59,751 nucleotides of DNA from JAZGGS01 sp963749485. Lineage in GTDB: Bacteria > Bacteroidota > Ignavibacteria > Ignavibacteriales > Ignavibacteriaceae. The translations under genes were made by a program, and so were the position numbers. Location of the stretch: positions 1 through 59,751 of the forward strand of contig CAVVMV010000030.1 of NCBI GenBank assembly GCA_963749485.1, written 5' to 3'. Shown in pieces: positions 21,238-31,883 of the stretch. Within the stretch, counting starts at the first letter, position 1. Every line of letters begins with the position of its first letter. The notes under the pieces were generated by a model. The model had not been told where the DNA came from. It made no database searches and saw only the letters and a list, made by a program, of their open reading frames with translations.

Positions 21238-22046
21238 TTATTCAAAACATCGAAATTGCTTTTCAGTAATTCTATCAAGTATTGCTTCACCGCCTCTTAC
21301 TGTCCAGTTTACTTCAAGTTTAAGTCCGCCTTTTAACAATTTCAATAATTTCTTTCCTTCATTAAACAATAACCGTGCCCGATCAACATTGAAACTTACT
21401 AGCTTTTGAAAATTAAGATTATTTTCATTTAACTCAAACATTTTTTCTGTGACCTCATATTTTTCCATTTCATCCTGCGGGTAATAAATTCTTCCCCTGT
21501 TAAAATCCAACTTAGTATCTTGAAAAAAATTAGTTAACTGAAGAGCAGTACATATTTTATCCGAGTAGTTATAAGCATCTTTATTCCTCACATTAAAAAT
21601 TTCCAATATAAGTCTGCCAACTGGGTTAGCGGAGTGATTACAGTAATTTAGAATTTCTTCATAATTACCATACCGTTTTTTAACAACATCCTGCTTGAAA
21701 GCATATAAAAGATCAGTAAAATGTTTAGGAGTAAGATTTAAAACGGTAATGGTTTCGCTTAGAGCAGAAAAAAAATCTGAATCAGTGTTTACCGTTAAGT
21801 GCCTGATTAAACTTTAGTTCAAACTCATTCAGTTGAAAAAGACGGGACGTCTGGTTTCTCATTTCCTTCATCAGCAATATCATCTGCACTTCGTGCAAAC
21901 CAATAAATAATTGCAACATGCTTTCTTAATCTTTTGGGAACAAAGAAAGAAACAACAGGAAAATTTTCATAGTGCGATTTTGCTAAATCGAGAGCTTTGA
22001 TATAACCGATTGCACTATCCAGGTTTGATTCAGTTGAAATGGACAA
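21238..22046 (-). CDS. hpnC: squalene synthase-like HpnC, frame broken twice
   Basis: HpnC converts presqualene diphosphate to hydroxysqualene. Motifs are HYENFPVVSFFVPKRLRKHV, the Asp-rich ARSADDIADEGNE, YCNHSANPVGRLIL and LQLTNFFQDTKLDFNRGRIY. Removing single bases near 21840 and 21797 gives one continuous protein of about 269 residues. The apparent start is a TTG at 22046 with AAGG directly before it; this is not certain. It opens the hpnCDE operon. No squalene-hopene cyclase or hpnF/H genes are visible, so the final product (hopanoid or other squalene derivative) is not shown here. Confidence 0.87.
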
Positions 22047-22353
22047 CCTTATAGAATCTCCAATTTTTGTTTTCTGATAATAAAATATCCTTTTTCAATT
22101 ATCAATAGTTACTTAAAAACTTATTAGAAATAAAGCAAAATTTTTATAGAATTGGTTCAGCTATATCAATTTGAGATTTAAAGAGATAATTCTTTCTTTA
22201 GATTTTAATCATTATTTCAACATTTTTTTTGGAACGGTAATTGAATTAATGGTTTTGTGATAGAACTCTTCCGATCAGTTTTGGAACAGTTCCCACATTG
22301 TGTCAAAAATCATAAAAATAATATTTAATTAAACATCTTTTACAGGCAGAGCT
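22047..22353. other. divergent spacer between hpnC and the STAS gene
   Basis: About 300 A/T-rich bases between two divergently transcribed genes. It must carry promoters for both the hpnCDE operon and the STAS gene. I could not find a convincing -33/-7 pair, inverted repeat or small gene in it. Confidence 0.4.
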
Positions 22354-22747
22354 ATGGAAGATTTTGAGAAAAAAATATGTGCTGATGTAATTGTTGAGAT
22401 GGTTAATTTAACGCGTGCTACCTGGAAAGAGGCTGGAGAGCTTAAGAAAATCCTTGATGAAGATGTATTGTTAAAGTACAGAAGGATTGTTGTTGATATA
22501 AGCAAATGTGAGTTTATGGATTCAACATTTTTAGGAGCTCTTGTAGTTGCCCAGAAAAAAATTACACAATTGGGTGGAGAAATTAAACTGGTAGAACCTC
22601 TCGATGGTAATGCACGAATTGTTGGAAAAAGCTTGTACATTAAAGTTATTCGATTCATATACAACTCAAAGAGAAGCAATAGAAAGTTTCAGCTTCAGCA
22701 TGGAACACAAAAATCCTCATCCGTTAAGGGCTCAAAAGATTTTATAA
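22354..22747 (+). CDS. STAS-domain protein, anti-sigma factor antagonist type, one frame break
   Basis: A cytoplasmic regulator with a STAS domain, the fold of SpoIIAA/RsbV anti-anti-sigma factors and of MlaB-like proteins. The core reads IVVDISKCEFMDSTFLGALV, in which the Asp-Ser (D-S-T) marks the usual phosphorylatable serine. GGEIKLVEPLDGNARIV follows. The open frame would run into the neighbouring tRNA gene, which shows that a frame change is needed. Removing an A near 22649 gives KVFDSYTTQREAIESF, the standard STAS C-terminal helix, and a stop at 22747. No cognate kinase or anti-sigma factor is adjacent. Length is about 130 residues. Confidence 0.82.
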
Positions 22748-22765
22748 ATCCCAACTCATTTCCAG

Positions 22766-22849
22766 TGCCCGAAGGGGGACTCGAACCCCCACTGGCTTGC
22801 GCCAACTAGACCCTGAACCTAGCGTGTCTACCAATTTCACCATCCGGGC
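22766..22849 (-). tRNA. tRNA-Leu (anticodon CAG)
   Basis: A class II tRNA with a long variable arm. The acceptor stem GCCCGGA pairs with TTCGGGC, the discriminator is A, the D-arm contains AATTGGTAGACAC, the anticodon loop is TTCAGGG with anticodon CAG, and the T-arm is GGGGGTTCGAGTCCCCC. The variable arm GTTGGCGCAAGCC forms its own hairpin. CCA is not encoded. The STAS gene reads toward it on the opposite strand; PBP1A follows downstream. Confidence 0.96.
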
Positions 22850-22899
22850 AAAAATAAATTAAGATTGCTAAAAATATAATTCTAAGTTCTATATTCCTA

Positions 22900-25128
22900 T
22901 CACCAATCGCTGTCACCCACACTGTTTTCCTTAATAATCCTGTTATAATCAGTATGAATTTCACACACAGGAGGAATTTGATTCATTTTAACAATGTCTT
23001 CCACAATATCTAAACAATATTCACTCGCAATCCGGGAATCACCAAGGTCCATAGTCTCTTTACAAAACGAAATGGTTTCAATACCATTTGCCAACTCAAA
23101 ATACTTAACAGGAATGTTAAGATTTTTATAAGCTTCTTCCATAAACATAGCCCAGATAGGAAGCGATGCTTTTGCGCCCTGCCCATACCAACCGGTAAAC
23201 TTAACCCTGTGATCATCAAAACCAACCCAAACACCCCCAACAAGTTGTGGTGTGTAACCAACAAACCAGGCATCAGAATAATCTTGTGTAGTTCCGGTTT
23301 TACCAGCAGCGGGATATTGAAAATAACGACGCACACCTGCGCCGGTTCCATAATCAACAACATCCTTCATCATATCGACAATTATTGAAGCTGTTTCCGG
23401 AGATATTGCCTGCACAACTTCCGGCACAAATTGTTCTATAAGAATCCCGTTTTTATCTTCAATTTTAAGAATTGAAATCGGTTCGGTATGTACGCCTCTG
23501 TTAACAAATGTTCCAAACGCTGATGTAATTTCTAGTGGCGATACTTCTGAAGTGCCAAGTGCAATTGATGGGAAAGGCTCGAGATGTGATTTTATTCCCA
23601 TCCTTTGTGCAATCTTAACAACCTGGTTGGGAGGAGCTATTTCGCTTATGGTCATTCTTCCTGTAATAACATTTAAGGATTTTGCCAATCCCCATCTAAA
23701 GGTTACATAACCCCCATACTCTCCATCAGAATTTGAAGGAGACCAGCCGTTGTAATCAAACTTTTGGTTAAGAAGAGTATATGCAGGAAAGTAACCGTTT
23801 TCTATTGCAGTTGTGTAAACAAACGGTTTGAAAGAAGAACCGGGCTGTCGTTTAATCCCGGTTACATGATTCAAGCCCCTTCCGAATTCCTGGTTCTCTC
23901 CGCCAACCATCGCTTTAATGTAACCGGTTTTCGGATCGATAACCACAAATCCTACTTCCACCTTAGTTGCAATAGTTTTAACCGAATCTACGAATGCTTC
24001 ATCATTTTTTAAACGGTTATAAACCATCGCTTTTTCATCCGCTGTTTCTGCATTCCTGTAAAGCCGCGATTCTTTAACTGCTTTATCAATTAAGCTTTCC
24101 AGCAGATCTTTATTCCTGGTCCATTTCCAGTTTTCATTAAACAGCTTTTGATATTCTTCAATATGCTTTGCTGATACGGTGTTCGCTATCTTTTGCATAT
24201 TCAGATCTAAAGTAGTGTAGATATTTAATCCATCACGGTAAAGATCATACTCATATTCATCCGCTAAACCGGAAAGCTGCTGCCTTAAATATTCCATAAA
24301 ATGAGGTGCATCGGTTTTTAACACACTCATGCTTTCAGTGCTAAGTACAATTGGCTCTTCTTTCAGCTTCTCATATTCCTGCTCATCAAGCATACCTGTA
24401 ACTACCATATTGTGCAATACAAGATTACGCCTGGCAAAAGAATTATCATAATTGGAAACAGGATCGTAATCTCTGGGTGATTTTAATAGTGCAATAAAAA
24501 CTGCAGATTCAGATAAAGTTAGTTCGCTCGCTTTTTTATTAAAATAAACTTGTGCACCTGCTTCAATGCCGTAAGCACTTTTACCGAAGTATGATACATT
24601 CAGATATAATTCAAGTATTTCTTTCTTTGTAAATCGTTTTTCTATTTGAATTGCAGACAGCCACTCCCTGATTTTTCTTACACCTACATCAATCTTATTT
24701 TCCTCGAGAGTTTTAAGTTCGTACAGGTTTTTTGCCAATTGTTGTGTAATAGTACTAGCGCCCTCGCGAGAAAAAGTTACAATATTTTTTATCATTGCTT
24801 TAAAAAATCTTGGCAGGTCAACTCCCCAGTGATCAAAAAACTTCCTGTCTTCGGTAGCAATAAGTGCATTAATAAGGTGCGGTGGTAAACTATCCAGGTC
24901 AGTCTCTATTCTGTTCTCAATAAAAAACTGCCCCAGCAATTCGCCGTCAGCAGTGAAGACTTTACTTGCAAGATTTGGACGCGGGTTTTCCAATTCCTCC
25001 AGGGAAGGAATTCCGCTGTAAATATATATACCAAATACAATCAGGAGAGCAATCAAAGTTCCGGATATTATAATCCATTTTGATTTTTTCCCCTTACTCA
25101 TTTTTTTTGACTTTTTGTTTCTATGCAT
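22900..25128 (-). CDS. bifunctional penicillin-binding protein 1A (transglycosylase/transpeptidase)
   Basis: A class A PBP that polymerises and cross-links peptidoglycan, 742 residues and intact. A basic cytoplasmic tail precedes one membrane anchor (about 18-36). The GT51 domain (about 60-235) has the catalytic Glu in TEDRKFFDHWG, plus GASTITQQLAKNLY and RKIREWLSAIQIEKRFTKKE. The transpeptidase domain has the SxxK serine in RQPGSSFKPFVYTTA, the SxN motif in AKSLNVI and KTG in GKTGTTQDYSDAWFVGY. It is monocistronic by spacing. ponA/mrcA-type names would fit, but family members are too similar for me to choose one. Confidence 0.95.
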   Translation of the reverse strand: MHRNKKSKKMSKGKKSKWIIISGTLIALLIVFGIYIYSGIPSLEELENPRPNLASKVFTADGELLGQFFIENRIETDLDSLPPHLINALIATEDRKFFDHWGVDLPRFFKAMIKNIVTFSREGASTITQQLAKNLYELKTLEENKIDVGVRKIREWLSAIQIEKRFTKKEILELYLNVSYFGKSAYGIEAGAQVYFNKKASELTLSESAVFIALLKSPRDYDPVSNYDNSFARRNLVLHNMVVTGMLDEQEYEKLKEEPIVLSTESMSVLKTDAPHFMEYLRQQLSGLADEYEYDLYRDGLNIYTTLDLNMQKIANTVSAKHIEEYQKLFNENWKWTRNKDLLESLIDKAVKESRLYRNAETADEKAMVYNRLKNDEAFVDSVKTIATKVEVGFVVIDPKTGYIKAMVGGENQEFGRGLNHVTGIKRQPGSSFKPFVYTTAIENGYFPAYTLLNQKFDYNGWSPSNSDGEYGGYVTFRWGLAKSLNVITGRMTISEIAPPNQVVKIAQRMGIKSHLEPFPSIALGTSEVSPLEITSAFGTFVNRGVHTEPISILKIEDKNGILIEQFVPEVVQAISPETASIIVDMMKDVVDYGTGAGVRRYFQYPAAGKTGTTQDYSDAWFVGYTPQLVGGVWVGFDDHRVKFTGWYGQGAKASLPIWAMFMEEAYKNLNIPVKYFELANGIETISFCKETMDLGDSRIASEYCLDIVEDIVKMNQIPPVCEIHTDYNRIIKENSVGDSDW

Positions 25129-25183
25129 TGAATCATTAAAATATTTATTGTATTCATCTTCAGGAATATTTTCTCTACTAAAA

Positions 25184-25909
25184 TTAACCCCAGTTTATTA
25201 TTTTAAATCCTTCTTTGTTAAAAATTCCATAACAAGGTTCATCCAGCCAGGAACCAAGATTTATATAACAGCCGTTGTTATAATTTTTAAACACTTTTTT
25301 GTGCAGATGTCCAAAAATTACATAATCGGAACCTTGATCAATTTTTTTCTTAGCAGCTTCAAATAATCCATCAACTTCACCATAGTCTTTGTTAGCTGTG
25401 TATTCCCTGCTCGATTTACTTGTGCGGCTTGCCAGCCAAATTCCAAAATCCGGGTGAAGCAACGAATACATCCACTGCGTAACCTTGTTTCTTAAAACCC
25501 ATTTTAAAATTTTATATCCAGTATCATTCTCAACCATTCCATCGCCATGACCAATAAAAAACTTCTTCTCGTATAGTGAAAATTTAACGGCATCCCTATA
25601 CATTATGGCACCAATTTCTTTTTCAAAAAAATCGCGATGTAAAAAATCGTGATTGCCGATAAAATAATGAACTTTTATTCCTTTATCCGTAAGATTTTTC
25701 AGCGCAGTTAATGTTCTAAAATATCCTTTTTGATAAACTCTTTTATACTCAAACCAATAATCAAAAAGATCACCGACAATAAAAAGCTCGTCACAATTAG
25801 ATTCAGCAAATTCAAGGAAATTTACGAGGAGTTTCTCTTTTTCCTCTTCAACTTCCTTTGACTGCAATCCAAGGTGAATATCCGAAATAAATAAATACTG
25901 CTTACTCAC
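25184..25909 (-). CDS. UDP-2,3-diacylglucosamine diphosphatase (LpxH family)
   Basis: A calcineurin-like metallophosphoesterase that cleaves UDP-2,3-diacylglucosamine to lipid X in lipid A synthesis, acting at the inner membrane. The ordered metal motifs are all present: FISDIHLG, FIVGDLFDYWFE, FIGNHDF, FIGHGDG and FGHLHKK. Length is about 241 residues, as in LpxH. I take GTG at 25909 as the start because SKQYLFISDIHLG is the usual beginning; TTG codons at 25918 and 25921 are alternatives. It indicates an outer membrane with lipid A. It stands between PBP1A and an M1 peptidase. Confidence 0.88.
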   Translation of the reverse strand: MSKQYLFISDIHLGLQSKEVEEEKEKLLVNFLEFAESNCDELFIVGDLFDYWFEYKRVYQKGYFRTLTALKNLTDKGIKVHYFIGNHDFLHRDFFEKEIGAIMYRDAVKFSLYEKKFFIGHGDGMVENDTGYKILKWVLRNKVTQWMYSLLHPDFGIWLASRTSKSSREYTANKDYGEVDGLFEAAKKKIDQGSDYVIFGHLHKKVFKNYNNGCYINLGSWLDEPCYGIFNKEGFKIINWG

Positions 25910-25984
25910 ATATTCCAACAAAATTTGTAACTACTTTTTAAAAGTAGTGATATGCTGTCTGAAATAAAATATAATTAATCTCTT

Positions 25985-27697
25985 CTAAAGTTCCCGTGCA
26001 CTCATTAATAGCCAATTATCCGGATTTAAAATTACAAATTTCACTTTATCAATTGTCAGTATTTCTATTTGCGTCTCCCTTGAATTAATCTTAAAAAGAT
26101 ATCTCTCCTCCTCTCCGTTTTCCAATTGTATTAAAACTTCAAGCGGAAAATGATAGGTATCATATTCTTTCTGCACCTGGAATAAGATTAAACTATTTTT
26201 ATATTCATCTCCATCTTTTTCTGATTTCCATTCATACTCGAGTTCAATTTCTCCTTCACCATTTATCCACTGATCGAAAAACTTATCCAAATTCTTGCCT
26301 GATACCTGCTCGCTAATTTCCTGGAAATCTGCAGTTGATGCATTCCGATATTTATATTTTTCGAAATACCCTCTTAAAACTTTGAAGAAAGCAGAATCAC
26401 CTATTTCATTGCGAAGCATATGCAGAACCCATGCTCCTTTATTATAAACTGTGCTGGTAAATAGAAATGATCCCGGAGAAGATAATCTACCCGGAAAGTT
26501 ATCCCTGTAATTACTTATCATCGTAGATTGCAAAGCACCCTTACCGGATTTAAATTCATAATAAAGTGCTTCAGAATAGGTTGAGAAACCTTCATTTAAC
26601 CATATATCTTTCCAGGATTTAGGTCCAACGGCATCACCCCACCAATGATGAGCTAGTTCGTGAATAAGAACATCCTCAAAGTATTTACTTCCTGTAATAA
26701 TATTGGAAGCAACACCTGTAATTGTTTGATGCTCCATTGCTCCCGCTTGCCATAAAAACTCTGCTATACCATACTTCTCATCCATAAATGGATACTCTCC
26801 AAATGTTTCTGCAAAAAATCTTATATACTCAGGATGCTCCGCAAAATCGATTTTTGCCTCCTCCAACTTCTCCTGTGAAACATAATACTGAAGAGAGAGT
26901 GTATCTGTTCCATCTAGAGAAACATATTCATCCGAGAAAGTTTCATAATCCGATGAATAAATAGCAATAAGATAAGTTGAGATTGGATAGACAGTTTTCC
27001 AATGATATGTTTTCCGGCTGCCGTTAGTTTTCACATTAACCAGGTTTCCGTTTGATAAAGATATATTTGAAGAGTCGTTTGTTATTTTCATATCGAGCAG
27101 AGCTTTATCAGTTGGAAAATCGTTGCAAGGAAACCATGTTGAAGCATAATTCGGTTCACTTAAATTATAAATAAATGAATTCCCGTTTTTCTTCCCGAAT
27201 ACGAAGCCGGATAGTCCTGCCTTCTTTGGAGTTCCACTATAACTAACTTTTAAGGCAAAAGTATCTATACCAGGTTCTGTAATGGGCACTGTAAACCGGG
27301 TACCTTCACAAATAAATTCTGTTTGAATATTATTGAGCTTTACTTCGGTAATTTTAAAATTATCATAGAAATTCAATTCAATAACTTCCAGATTTCTATT
27401 TATGAGCTTTCCTTTAATTAGAGCCACTGCTTTAAATTTTTTATCATCCGGGTAAAGATCAAACGATAGATCGTAATGGAGAATATCTATCTTCCTCTGA
27501 TTTTCAGAAATGTAGTCATCATCTAGCTGCGCAACAAAATAAGGAAGATCGTGAACAATAAGTTTGCTTGTTTTCCTCGATAAATCTTGAGGATTAATTT
27601 CAGCTAGTACAATATTTTGGATGGTATCCTGGTTAAAGAATAAACAAACCAAGATTGTAGTAAAGATTATTTTCTTAAAAATTCTCATTGAACTCAT
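25985..27697 (-). CDS. M1-family zinc metallopeptidase, exported
   Basis: An aminopeptidase N-like enzyme of 570 residues with an N-terminal signal segment (FKKIIFTTILVCLFF). The M1 fold shows the beta-sandwich start DILHYDLSFDLYPDDKKFKA, a GAMEH exopeptidase loop (the GAMEN site with His in place of Asn), and the zinc motif HELAHHWWGD followed 18 residues later by NEGFSTYSE. It lacks the ERAP1-like C-terminal domain, hence the short length. Its substrate is probably extracytoplasmic peptides. The frame is intact. Confidence 0.9.
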   Translation of the reverse strand: MSSMRIFKKIIFTTILVCLFFNQDTIQNIVLAEINPQDLSRKTSKLIVHDLPYFVAQLDDDYISENQRKIDILHYDLSFDLYPDDKKFKAVALIKGKLINRNLEVIELNFYDNFKITEVKLNNIQTEFICEGTRFTVPITEPGIDTFALKVSYSGTPKKAGLSGFVFGKKNGNSFIYNLSEPNYASTWFPCNDFPTDKALLDMKITNDSSNISLSNGNLVNVKTNGSRKTYHWKTVYPISTYLIAIYSSDYETFSDEYVSLDGTDTLSLQYYVSQEKLEEAKIDFAEHPEYIRFFAETFGEYPFMDEKYGIAEFLWQAGAMEHQTITGVASNIITGSKYFEDVLIHELAHHWWGDAVGPKSWKDIWLNEGFSTYSEALYYEFKSGKGALQSTMISNYRDNFPGRLSSPGSFLFTSTVYNKGAWVLHMLRNEIGDSAFFKVLRGYFEKYKYRNASTADFQEISEQVSGKNLDKFFDQWINGEGEIELEYEWKSEKDGDEYKNSLILFQVQKEYDTYHFPLEVLIQLENGEEERYLFKINSRETQIEILTIDKVKFVILNPDNWLLMSAREL

Positions 27698-27804
27698 CCG
27701 TATTAAAGATAAAAAATTAATTGATACTTTATATTAACAATTTCTTTAATTGCCAATCAAATCATATTTATATATCTTTTATATTATAATAATTAGAGAG
27801 TTCG

Positions 27805-29049
27805 ATGTCTTTTCCCGGTTCTTCTATATTACGAGATACACTAACAATGTTGTTGGCAGGCGGACAAGGCGAAAGATTGTACCCGTTGACAAAGTTACGC
27901 AGTAAACCGGCTGTACCTTTCGGCGGAAAGTATAGAATAGTAGATTTTTCTCTCTCCAATTGCTTAAATTCTGGCTTAAGAAGAATTTATGTCCTCACTC
28001 AATACAAATCCGATTCTTTAAACCAACACATTTTTGAAGCGTGGAGTATCTTTAATCCAGAACTGGGGGAATTTATTTACTCAGTTCCTCCTCAGCGAAA
28101 AATGAATAATGACTGGTACCTCGGTACAGCAAATGCCATTTATCAGAATAAAAATTTATTTTCTTCGGAAAGAAAAGCTGAGCGAGTGCTTATTCTTGGG
28201 GGAGATCATATATATAAAATGGATTACCTAAAACTTTTACAATACCACGAGGATACCAATGCAGATCTATCCATTGCATGCCTTGAAGTTCCAAAATATG
28301 AAGCAAGCAGGTTTGGTATTGTTGGTGTAGATAAGAATCACCTAGTTCAATCTTTTATAGAAAAACCGGAAAAACCGCCTGAAATTCCAGATAAAAAGGG
28401 ATACTCCTTTGTAAATATGGGAATTTATGTTTTTAATGCTAAAGTGCTCACTGAAATCTTTAACGAAATGGAACAAGAAAAAATTGAAAGTAATGATTTT
28501 GGGCATGATATAATTCCTTATATGGTAAAACATAATCGAAATGTTTATGCTTATAAGTTTATTGACGAGAATAAAAAATCGCAGCCATACTGGAAAGATA
28601 TTGGAACATTGGATAGTTATTATGCTGCCAGCATCGATTTGCTTAGCATAACACCAGATTTTAATCTTTACGATTCCCACTGGCCTATGCGCACCTACCA
28701 ATACCAGTTCCCTCCTGCTAAAACCGTTTCACACGAAGGTGAAAGAGTAGGACGTGGAATTAATTCGCTTATTTGTGATGGTTCAATTGTATCTGGTGGT
28801 TTGGTTGAAAGATCGCTCATTGGACCGAACGTTAAGATTAACAGTTTTTCTTATGTTACCGATTCCATAATTATGAACAACTGTGACATAGGAAGGCATG
28901 CAAGAATTAGAAGAGCTATTATTGATAAGAATGTTGAAGTGCCTGAAGGTTACGAAATTGGTTTTGATCTTGAAGGTGATAAAAAGAAATTTACTGTTAC
29001 CGAAACCGGAATTGTTGTTATAGGTAAGAATGAAATCCTTCCTGTATAA
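27805..29049 (+). CDS. glgC: glucose-1-phosphate adenylyltransferase
   Basis: GlgC makes ADP-glucose for glycogen synthesis. The 414 residues contain the nucleotidyltransferase start LLAGGQGERLYPLT, KPAVPFGGKYRIVDF, LTQYKSDSLNQHI, WYLGTANAIYQN and ILGGDHIYKMDY. The C-terminal left-handed helix repeats include SLICDGSIVSGGLVERSLIG. Length and order match typical GlgC. No glycogen synthase or branching enzyme adjoins it. The M1 peptidase gene is divergent, sharing a roughly 100-base spacer. Confidence 0.95.
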   Translation: MSFPGSSILRDTLTMLLAGGQGERLYPLTKLRSKPAVPFGGKYRIVDFSLSNCLNSGLRRIYVLTQYKSDSLNQHIFEAWSIFNPELGEFIYSVPPQRKMNNDWYLGTANAIYQNKNLFSSERKAERVLILGGDHIYKMDYLKLLQYHEDTNADLSIACLEVPKYEASRFGIVGVDKNHLVQSFIEKPEKPPEIPDKKGYSFVNMGIYVFNAKVLTEIFNEMEQEKIESNDFGHDIIPYMVKHNRNVYAYKFIDENKKSQPYWKDIGTLDSYYAASIDLLSITPDFNLYDSHWPMRTYQYQFPPAKTVSHEGERVGRGINSLICDGSIVSGGLVERSLIGPNVKINSFSYVTDSIIMNNCDIGRHARIRRAIIDKNVEVPEGYEIGFDLEGDKKKFTVTETGIVVIGKNEILPV

Positions 29050-29179
29050 ATTAGAATGAATAATTTGACCTTGCTTTAAATCACATCGTTTTACTTCTAT
29101 ATAATAATACTTGACATGTTCCTTTTTTTTTAGGACTTTCCTTTAAGGGTATTCAAGCAATTCTTCTAAAATTTTTAAA

Positions 29180-30998
29180 ATGAATTCTGCATTAGAAAAC
29201 AAAATAAAAAACCTACCGGTTAAGCCCGGAGTTTACCAGTTCCTTAATGATAAAGGAAAAATTCTTTATGTGGGTAAAGCACGTAATTTAAGAAGCCGTG
29301 TACGGAGTTATTTTCGTTCCAAACCTGAAAATGCCAAAACTGAAGCCCTGAGAAAAAAGATACATGATTTTGAACTAGTTGTAACCGATACGGAAGTTGA
29401 AGCTCTGGTTTTAGAAAGCAACTTAATAAAGGAATTAAAACCAAGGTACAACGTAGATCTGAAGGATGATAAATCGTTTCCATTTATTAAAGTTACCAGC
29501 GAGCCCTACCCGCGTGTCTATTCAACAAGAAGAGTTATAAAGGATGGCTCAAAATATTTTGGTCCTTACACAAGCGTTAAAAGTATGAAGGCAGCTTTAA
29601 GAATGGTTAATGAAATATTCAGAATTAGAAGCTGCAAGTATGATATAAATGATGAATCGATTGCAAATAAAAAGTACAAGCTGTGTCTCGATTATCATAT
29701 AAAAAAATGCGACGGACCTTGCGAAGGATTGGTTTCTGAAAAAGAATACAACGAAATGGTTGATGAGGTTGTTAAGGTTATTCGCGGAAAAACCGATGAG
29801 CTTATAAAAGAACTTGAAGTTAAGATGAACTCTGCTTCTGAAAAAATGGATTATGAAAAAGCTGGAGAAATACGAGATAAAGTTGATCAACTTAAAGCAA
29901 TATCAAGCAAGCAAAAAATAGTGAGCAACGATTTTGAAGACCGTGATGTTATTTCAATTGCATATGAAGATAAAGATTCTGCCTGTTCAATATTTAATAT
30001 TAGAAACGGAAAGCTCGTTGGTAAAAAACAATTAAAGCTTGGTCTTAAAGGCGGCGAAGAACCAGATGAAATTTATAACTCGGCAATCAAATTTTATTAC
30101 GGTGAGCATACAGAGATTCCAAAAGAAATTCTTTTAGAAATTGAGCCATCTGATATAAAAATTTTGGAAGAGTGGTTGAACTTAAAAGCTGAGCGAAAAG
30201 TAAAATTTTTTATACCACAACGCGGAGATTTAAAATCACTTGTTAAGATGTGCGGCGCAAACGCTATGCTCCAGCTTAAAGAAATTCAGCTTCAAAAAAT
30301 GAAAAAGGAAGGAAATGTTCCTTACGCACTTTCTGCTTTACAGAGAGATCTTCGACTTAAAAAATCTTCCTCGCAGAATTGAATGCTTCGATAACTCTAA
30401 CATACAGGGTGCGGATGCAGTTGCAGGTATGGTTGTTTTTGTTGATGGAAAACCGAAAAAAAGTGAGTATAAAAAGTTTATCATAAAAGAAGTTGAAGGA
30501 CCTGATGACTTTGCGAGTATGCGTGAAGTGATTAAAAGAAGATACACCCGTGTCCTTGAAAATGGAGAATCTCTTCCCGATTTAATTATTGTTGATGGCG
30601 GGAAAGGACAGTTATCAAGTTCTGTAGAAGTTTTAAATAATCTCGGAATAAAACACTACAATATTATTGGTCTCGCAAAGAGACTAGAAGAAGTCTTCTT
30701 CCCCGGAAATCCTGAGCCGGAATCTATTCCAAAAACTTCATCCGGATTAAAATTATTGCAAAAAATAAGGGATGAAGCGCATCGTTTTGCAATTACTTTC
30801 CATAGAAGCAGGAGATCTAAAAGAACAATAAAAACGGAATTAACGGATATAAAAGGAATAGGCGAAGCTACGGCACAGAAATTGTTAAAAGTGCTGGGAA
30901 GCGTTGAAACAATTAAAAAATCCGACCAAAAGGAATTAACAGAAGTTGTTGGCGCTCAAAAAGCTAAGCTAATAAAAAACTATTTCAACAATACTTAA
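29180..30998 (+). CDS. uvrC: excinuclease ABC subunit C, one frame break
   Basis: UvrC makes both incisions in nucleotide excision repair. It starts with a GIY-YIG domain (PGVYQFLNDKGKILYVGKAR), then has an UVR domain (about 200-240, EKMDYEKAGEIRDKVDQL), the RNase H-like domain (FDNSNIQGADAVAGMVVF, IVDGGKGQLSS) and two helix-hairpin-helix motifs at the end (LTDIKGIGEATAQKLLKVLG). Removing one A from the six-A run near 30360 gives RLKNLPRRIECFDNSN and a protein of about 605 residues, the normal size. It ends three bases before the L,D-transpeptidase start. Confidence 0.95.
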
Positions 30999-31001
30999 GC
31001 G

Positions 31002-31824
31002 ATGATTAAAATTCCGTTTGCAATATTATCTGTATCAATTTTATTGATCAACAGCAACCTGCAATGGTACGTTCCACAGCTGCCTGAAGTAAAAACTATC
31101 CAGGTTAAAATTAATCCGCTGGTTAAATATGATTTCAGGAACCTGCGCGATACTCTTTACACGATGGAAGATAATATTATTGAAGTTAATCTTTTAACTC
31201 AACATGCAAAATTGATTTCACGGAATGGACTGATTAAAGAGTTTCCTATTTCCAGCGGAACTAAAAGAATTGAAGAAGGATTAGATACACGCGAAGGATT
31301 GTTTACTCTTCACTGGAAAAGTAAAAAATTATATTCTGAACAATTTGATAGCACTGTAATACTAAACTGGATGGGTTTTAACGGCGGTATTGGTTTTCAT
31401 GCATTACTTGGTACAAGGTATTATAAATATCTTGGCAAGAAGAATGTGTCGCACGGCTGTGTAAGAATGAGCCGGGAAGATGCAGCAGAGATGTACAGCA
31501 TTGTTGAAAAAGGAACACCTGTGCTTGTACACAGCGGAAACAGTGCAATTACAATTGCGTTTGGTGAAGAAGGAACGGTTTACAAATATTACGATTATAA
31601 AACTTTACATAAAATTATGCCTGCAAGATTTGAGCTGATTAACAGCGGCAAATTATTTGGTGAGCAGTCTGCCGAAACTTCTTATTGATGAAGAGAATGT
31701 ATGGCACAGCGGATTACCGATTGGTGATTCAAAAAAAATACCTTCCAAACAGTTTATAAAACCTGGATTTCCTTTTTGTGGATTAAAATTGAATGATGCA
31801 GAAATAATTGGAGTTAATATCTAA
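31002..31824 (+). CDS. exported L,D-transpeptidase (YkuD domain), one frame break
   Basis: A YkuD-fold enzyme that cross-links peptidoglycan or attaches proteins to it, acting in the periplasm. An N-terminal hydrophobic signal (IPFAILSVSILLINS) is followed by IEVNLLTQHAKLISRNGLI, a substrate loop FHALLGTRYY and the catalytic motif VSHGCVRMSREDAAEMY (S/T-x-x-x-x-x-H-G-C-x-R). Translation stops at 31688 in the plain frame. Removing one T near 31670 extends it by 45 plausible residues (LPKLLIDEENVWHSGLP) to 31824. It follows uvrC closely, probably in one transcript. Confidence 0.87.
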
Positions 31825-31883
31825 AGGAAAAGATAAAGAGTATTTAACTTTAAACTACTACCTCGATTCATCAGTTCAGTAAA

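Noticed and set aside
29064..29120. E. coli-like promoter before uvrC (TTGACC, TTGACA and TATAAT look-alikes)
   Set aside because: The spacing between the boxes is wrong, and the resident sigma factor is of the Bacteroidota type, which uses different promoter elements.
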